Assembly (NCBI GenBank): GCA_023393165.1
Contig: JAEWMJ010000045.1
Span: forward strand, 80,311-144,310
Source of the DNA: Bacillota bacterium
GTDB lineage: Bacteria; Bacillota; Clostridia; Christensenellales; Christensenellaceae
Length of the DNA: 64,000 nucleotides
Reading direction: 5' to 3'
Shown: positions 61,929 through 64,000 of the stretch, piece after piece
Position numbering within the stretch: position 1 is the first letter of the stretch
How the letters are laid out: each line of letters begins with the position of its first letter
Program-made: the position numbers and the translations under genes
Notes under the pieces: model-generated
The model's input: only the letters and a program-made list of their open reading frames with translations
Database searches by the model: none
What the model was told of the DNA's origin: nothing

Positions 61929-62999
61929 ATGGACAGAGTAATCGCCGGAATGTCAGGCGGCGTTGATTCGGCAGTAAGCGCGTATCTGCTGAAAGAGCAG
62001 GGCTACGACGTGGTCGGTGTTTTTATGAAAAACTGGGATGAGCAGCAGGGCGGAGAGTGCACTGCCGCAGCCGATTACGAAGACGTGCGCGAAGTATGCG
62101 GCAAGATCGGCATTCCTTACTATACAGTCAATTTTGAAAAAGAATACTGGGACAGGGTTTTTTCTTATTTCTTAAAGGAATACCAGTCGGGAAGGACGCC
62201 CAATCCCGATGTCTTATGCAACCAGGAGATCAAATTTGCAGCTTTTTGGGATTTTGCGCACAAAACGGGGGCCGAATTTCTCGCCACCGGGCATTACGCC
62301 CAACTGGAGAATACTCCGGATGGCATACTGCTGAAAAAGGCGGCGGATATCACAAAGGATCAGACCTACTTTTTATGCCTTCTTACCCAGGATCAACTGA
62401 GAAACGTGCTGTTTCCTGTGGGCGGCATGCAGAAAACCGAGGTGCGGGAGATAGCGGGCCGTCTTGGCCTGAACGTAGCCGCCAAAAAAGATTCCACGGG
62501 GATTTGCTTTATCGGGGAAAGAAAATTCAAGCAATTTCTGCAAACGTACCTGCCCGCATGCCCGGGCGAAATGAGAACGCTGTCCGGGGAGTATATCGGG
62601 CGGCACGATGGGCTCATGTATTACACGCTTGGACAAAGGCGCGGGCTCAATATCGGGGGCCGCGGCACCGGAGAACGCTGGTTTGTGGTAAAAAAAGATC
62701 TTGTAAACAATATACTATACGTAGAGCAGGGCTCCGACCATCCGGCGCTGTATTCAAGGGCGCTCAAAATGAAGGAGTTCAATTTTATATCCGGAACCTG
62801 CCCGGCAGGCCAATTTGAATGCGGGGCAAAATTCAGGTACCGTCAGCCGGACCAGAGAGTCTCCGTCACGGCGGACGGCCGGGGTTACACCGTTGAATTT
62901 GCAGAAAGGCAGCGTGCGGTTACGCCCGGGCAATACTGCGTGCTGTACCAAAATGATGTTTGCCTGGGAGGCGGCGTGATTGAGGAGGTATTGTTTTGA
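61929..62999 (+). CDS. mnmA: tRNA-uridine 2-sulfurtransferase MnmA
   Basis: Thiolates U34 in the wobble position of tRNA-Lys, -Glu and -Gln, using ATP and a persulfide sulfur. The 356 residues carry the PP-loop GMSGGVDSAVSAYLL at the start, the catalytic Cys pair in NPDVLCNQEIKF and STGICFIGERKF, and the C-terminal barrel. ATG 61929 is chosen for AAGGAGC 8 bp upstream. The stop overlaps the start of the NUDIX gene (TGATG). Confidence 0.97.
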   Translation: MDRVIAGMSGGVDSAVSAYLLKEQGYDVVGVFMKNWDEQQGGECTAAADYEDVREVCGKIGIPYYTVNFEKEYWDRVFSYFLKEYQSGRTPNPDVLCNQEIKFAAFWDFAHKTGAEFLATGHYAQLENTPDGILLKKAADITKDQTYFLCLLTQDQLRNVLFPVGGMQKTEVREIAGRLGLNVAAKKDSTGICFIGERKFKQFLQTYLPACPGEMRTLSGEYIGRHDGLMYYTLGQRRGLNIGGRGTGERWFVVKKDLVNNILYVEQGSDHPALYSRALKMKEFNFISGTCPAGQFECGAKFRYRQPDQRVSVTADGRGYTVEFAERQRAVTPGQYCVLYQNDVCLGGGVIEEVLF

Positions 63000-63793
63000 T
63001 GTATATTCCGAGCAGTAAAGAGGAAGAAGAATATTTAAAGAACTACGATCCAAACCATTGGCCCAAACCGGGGGTATGCGCCGATGTTGCGGTTTTCGGA
63101 TACAGCAAAGGGAAGCTGTATCTGCTTCTGGTGGAAAGGGGAAATTATCCTTACAAGGGCTGCTATGCCCTGCCGGGGGGGTTTGCGAACATGGACGAGG
63201 ATATCTGGGAAACGGCGGCCAGGGAACTGGAAGAGGAAACCGGGCTGCGGAACATATATATCGAGCAGATCTCCGTGTGGGGAAAACCGGACCGCGATCC
63301 GCGGGACAGGACGGTCACCGCGCTGCATATGGCGCTGATCGATAAAGACAAGGCGAATGTCACGGCTGGGGACGACGCCAGCAGCGCAAAATGGTTTCAG
63401 ATCACGAATTATCTGGAGAACCGGGATTTCTTCACCCAAAGCAAAGTGATCCGGACAAAAAAACTGATATTGGAAAATGAAACGATTCTGGCGCCGCAAA
63501 TCAGGCAGACGGTGTGCTACGATGATTCCAAAAGCCTTAAGGAAGAAATACTGGATGGCTCCGATCTTGCGTTCGACCATGCGCACTGCATCATAAACGC
63601 TTATGAAAAGTTAAAGGAACGGCTGTTGTGCGGCGATTTTGCATATGGCCTGATCGGAAAGGCTTTCGATATCGCTGAAATGAAGAAACTGTACGACACG
63701 GTTTTTATGAAAAATTGGAGTGTGGATGAACTCGCCCAACTTCGGATATTGGAGAAAATCGGTCCAAACAAATATTCTTTTGTAATGTGCTGA
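62999..63793 (+). CDS. NUDIX hydrolase with winged-helix tail (NrtR-like)
   Basis: A 264-residue protein. The Nudix box is near residue 60-82 (GGFANMDEDIWETAARELEEETGL, with REL-x-EE metal Glu residues retained). The C-terminal about 90 residues look like the winged helix of NrtR-type proteins, which combine a Nudix domain with DNA binding and control NAD-related genes. With an intact Nudix box, hydrolase activity on ADP-ribose-like substrates is also possible. ATG 62999 overlaps the mnmA stop; GAGGAGG is 10 bp upstream. Confidence 0.85.
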   Translation: MYIPSSKEEEEYLKNYDPNHWPKPGVCADVAVFGYSKGKLYLLLVERGNYPYKGCYALPGGFANMDEDIWETAARELEEETGLRNIYIEQISVWGKPDRDPRDRTVTALHMALIDKDKANVTAGDDASSAKWFQITNYLENRDFFTQSKVIRTKKLILENETILAPQIRQTVCYDDSKSLKEEILDGSDLAFDHAHCIINAYEKLKERLLCGDFAYGLIGKAFDIAEMKKLYDTVFMKNWSVDELAQLRILEKIGPNKYSFVMC

Positions 63794-63827
63794 AAAGATT
63801 TTCGGTTTATTTCATTTTTTTTGTTAC

Positions 63828-63853
63828 AAAACGGCTTTGTTAAGCCGTTTTTT
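63828..63853 (+). terminator. Rho-independent terminator of mnmA-NUDIX
   Basis: AAAACGGCTT (63828-63837) / AAGCCGTTTT (63842-63851) around TGTT, with a T-run to 63853. Confidence 0.92.
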
Positions 63854-63893
63854 CTTAGATTCAAAAAATTTTTAAAAAAAGTACAAAATAGTG

Positions 63894-64000
63894 TTGACAT
63901 GAGAGTTGTGATTTGGTATTATAACTGAGCCGCCAAAAACGGCGGAGAACCTTGAAAAAACAATACAGTACCAAAAATAAAGCTTGTAAGCGGAGCTACG
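63894..64000 (+). promoter_or_regulatory. Strong promoter and leader, probably of an rRNA operon
   Basis: Consensus TTGACA (63894-63899), 17-bp spacer, TATTAT (63917-63922), followed by hairpin CCGCC/GGCGG (63930-63945) and GAACCTTGAAAA (63946-63957). This combination resembles leaders upstream of 16S genes in Clostridia. The gene itself is beyond the window. Confidence 0.5.

Overview
The window looks like chromosomal DNA of an anaerobic, endospore-forming member of the Clostridia. The evidence is the sporulation pair yabP-yabQ next to a DivIC-type gene, a reverse rubrerythrin, DUF3048 lipoproteins, a structured RNA just upstream of hpf (where the raiA motif is found), and strong AGGAGG ribosome binding sites. 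There are two distinct parts. Bases 1 to about 21814 are AT-rich, patchy and full of remnants. Bases about 21815 to 64000 are ordinary, denser host chromosome.

Part one is read as the distal half of a Tn7-like transposon. It opens inside tnsC, followed by a TnsD-type TniQ gene and a tnsE gene; tnsA and tnsB would lie before the window. After tnsE comes cargo. There is a decayed IS30/rlmD chimera and a frameshifted DUF6061 remnant. A complete type I restriction-modification operon follows (RHH regulator, hsdM, a DUF4145-like gene, hsdS, hsdR), then a fragment of a second HsdR. Next are an EVE-domain/PD-(D/E)xK nuclease paired with a zeta-type kinase, and a MazE antitoxin remnant. Then come an uncharacterised Cys/His protein on the minus strand, an XRE/ImmA regulator-protease pair, and a YjzC-like/DUF3892 pair. 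The cargo ends with a two-gene module: a predicted nuclease with a SEC-C tail plus an unknown protein. Three spaced 20-bp repeats (21666-21807) match the layout of the TnsB sites at the left end of Tn7, and the predicted terminus is at 21814. A rho-independent terminator just outside (21844-21870) is what a Tn7-like insertion just 3' of a host gene would leave behind.

Part two starts with a LacI-type regulator and its regulon (21998-33117): a ribose/galactose-type ABC importer, an M24-fold protein, an ASRT-like small-ligand protein, an M81/MlrC-like metallohydrolase, a GH20-like glycosidase and a polysaccharide deacetylase. Four near-identical LacI-type operators mark the regulator and importer promoters. 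Then come a diguanylate cyclase, lipoproteins, lrgAB, a chagasin-type inhibitor, an LCP cell-wall ligase, a two-component system, a zinc phospholipase C-like protein, metK-recD2, comF, a predicted raiA RNA, hpf, secA and prfB (with its programmed +1 frameshift). Two Met tRNAs and divIC-yabQ-yabP lie on the minus strand. Three tandem DUF3048 lipoprotein genes, a reverse rubrerythrin, a ComEC-like MBL hydrolase and mnmA-NUDIX follow. The window ends in a strong promoter and leader that probably belong to an rRNA operon.

The best candidates for undescribed biology are the cargo modules next to the Tn7-like end (EVE-nuclease/zeta kinase, nuclease-SEC-C/unknown), the LacI-controlled hydrolase cluster with the ASRT-like protein, and a multi-hairpin element between yabP and yabQ.
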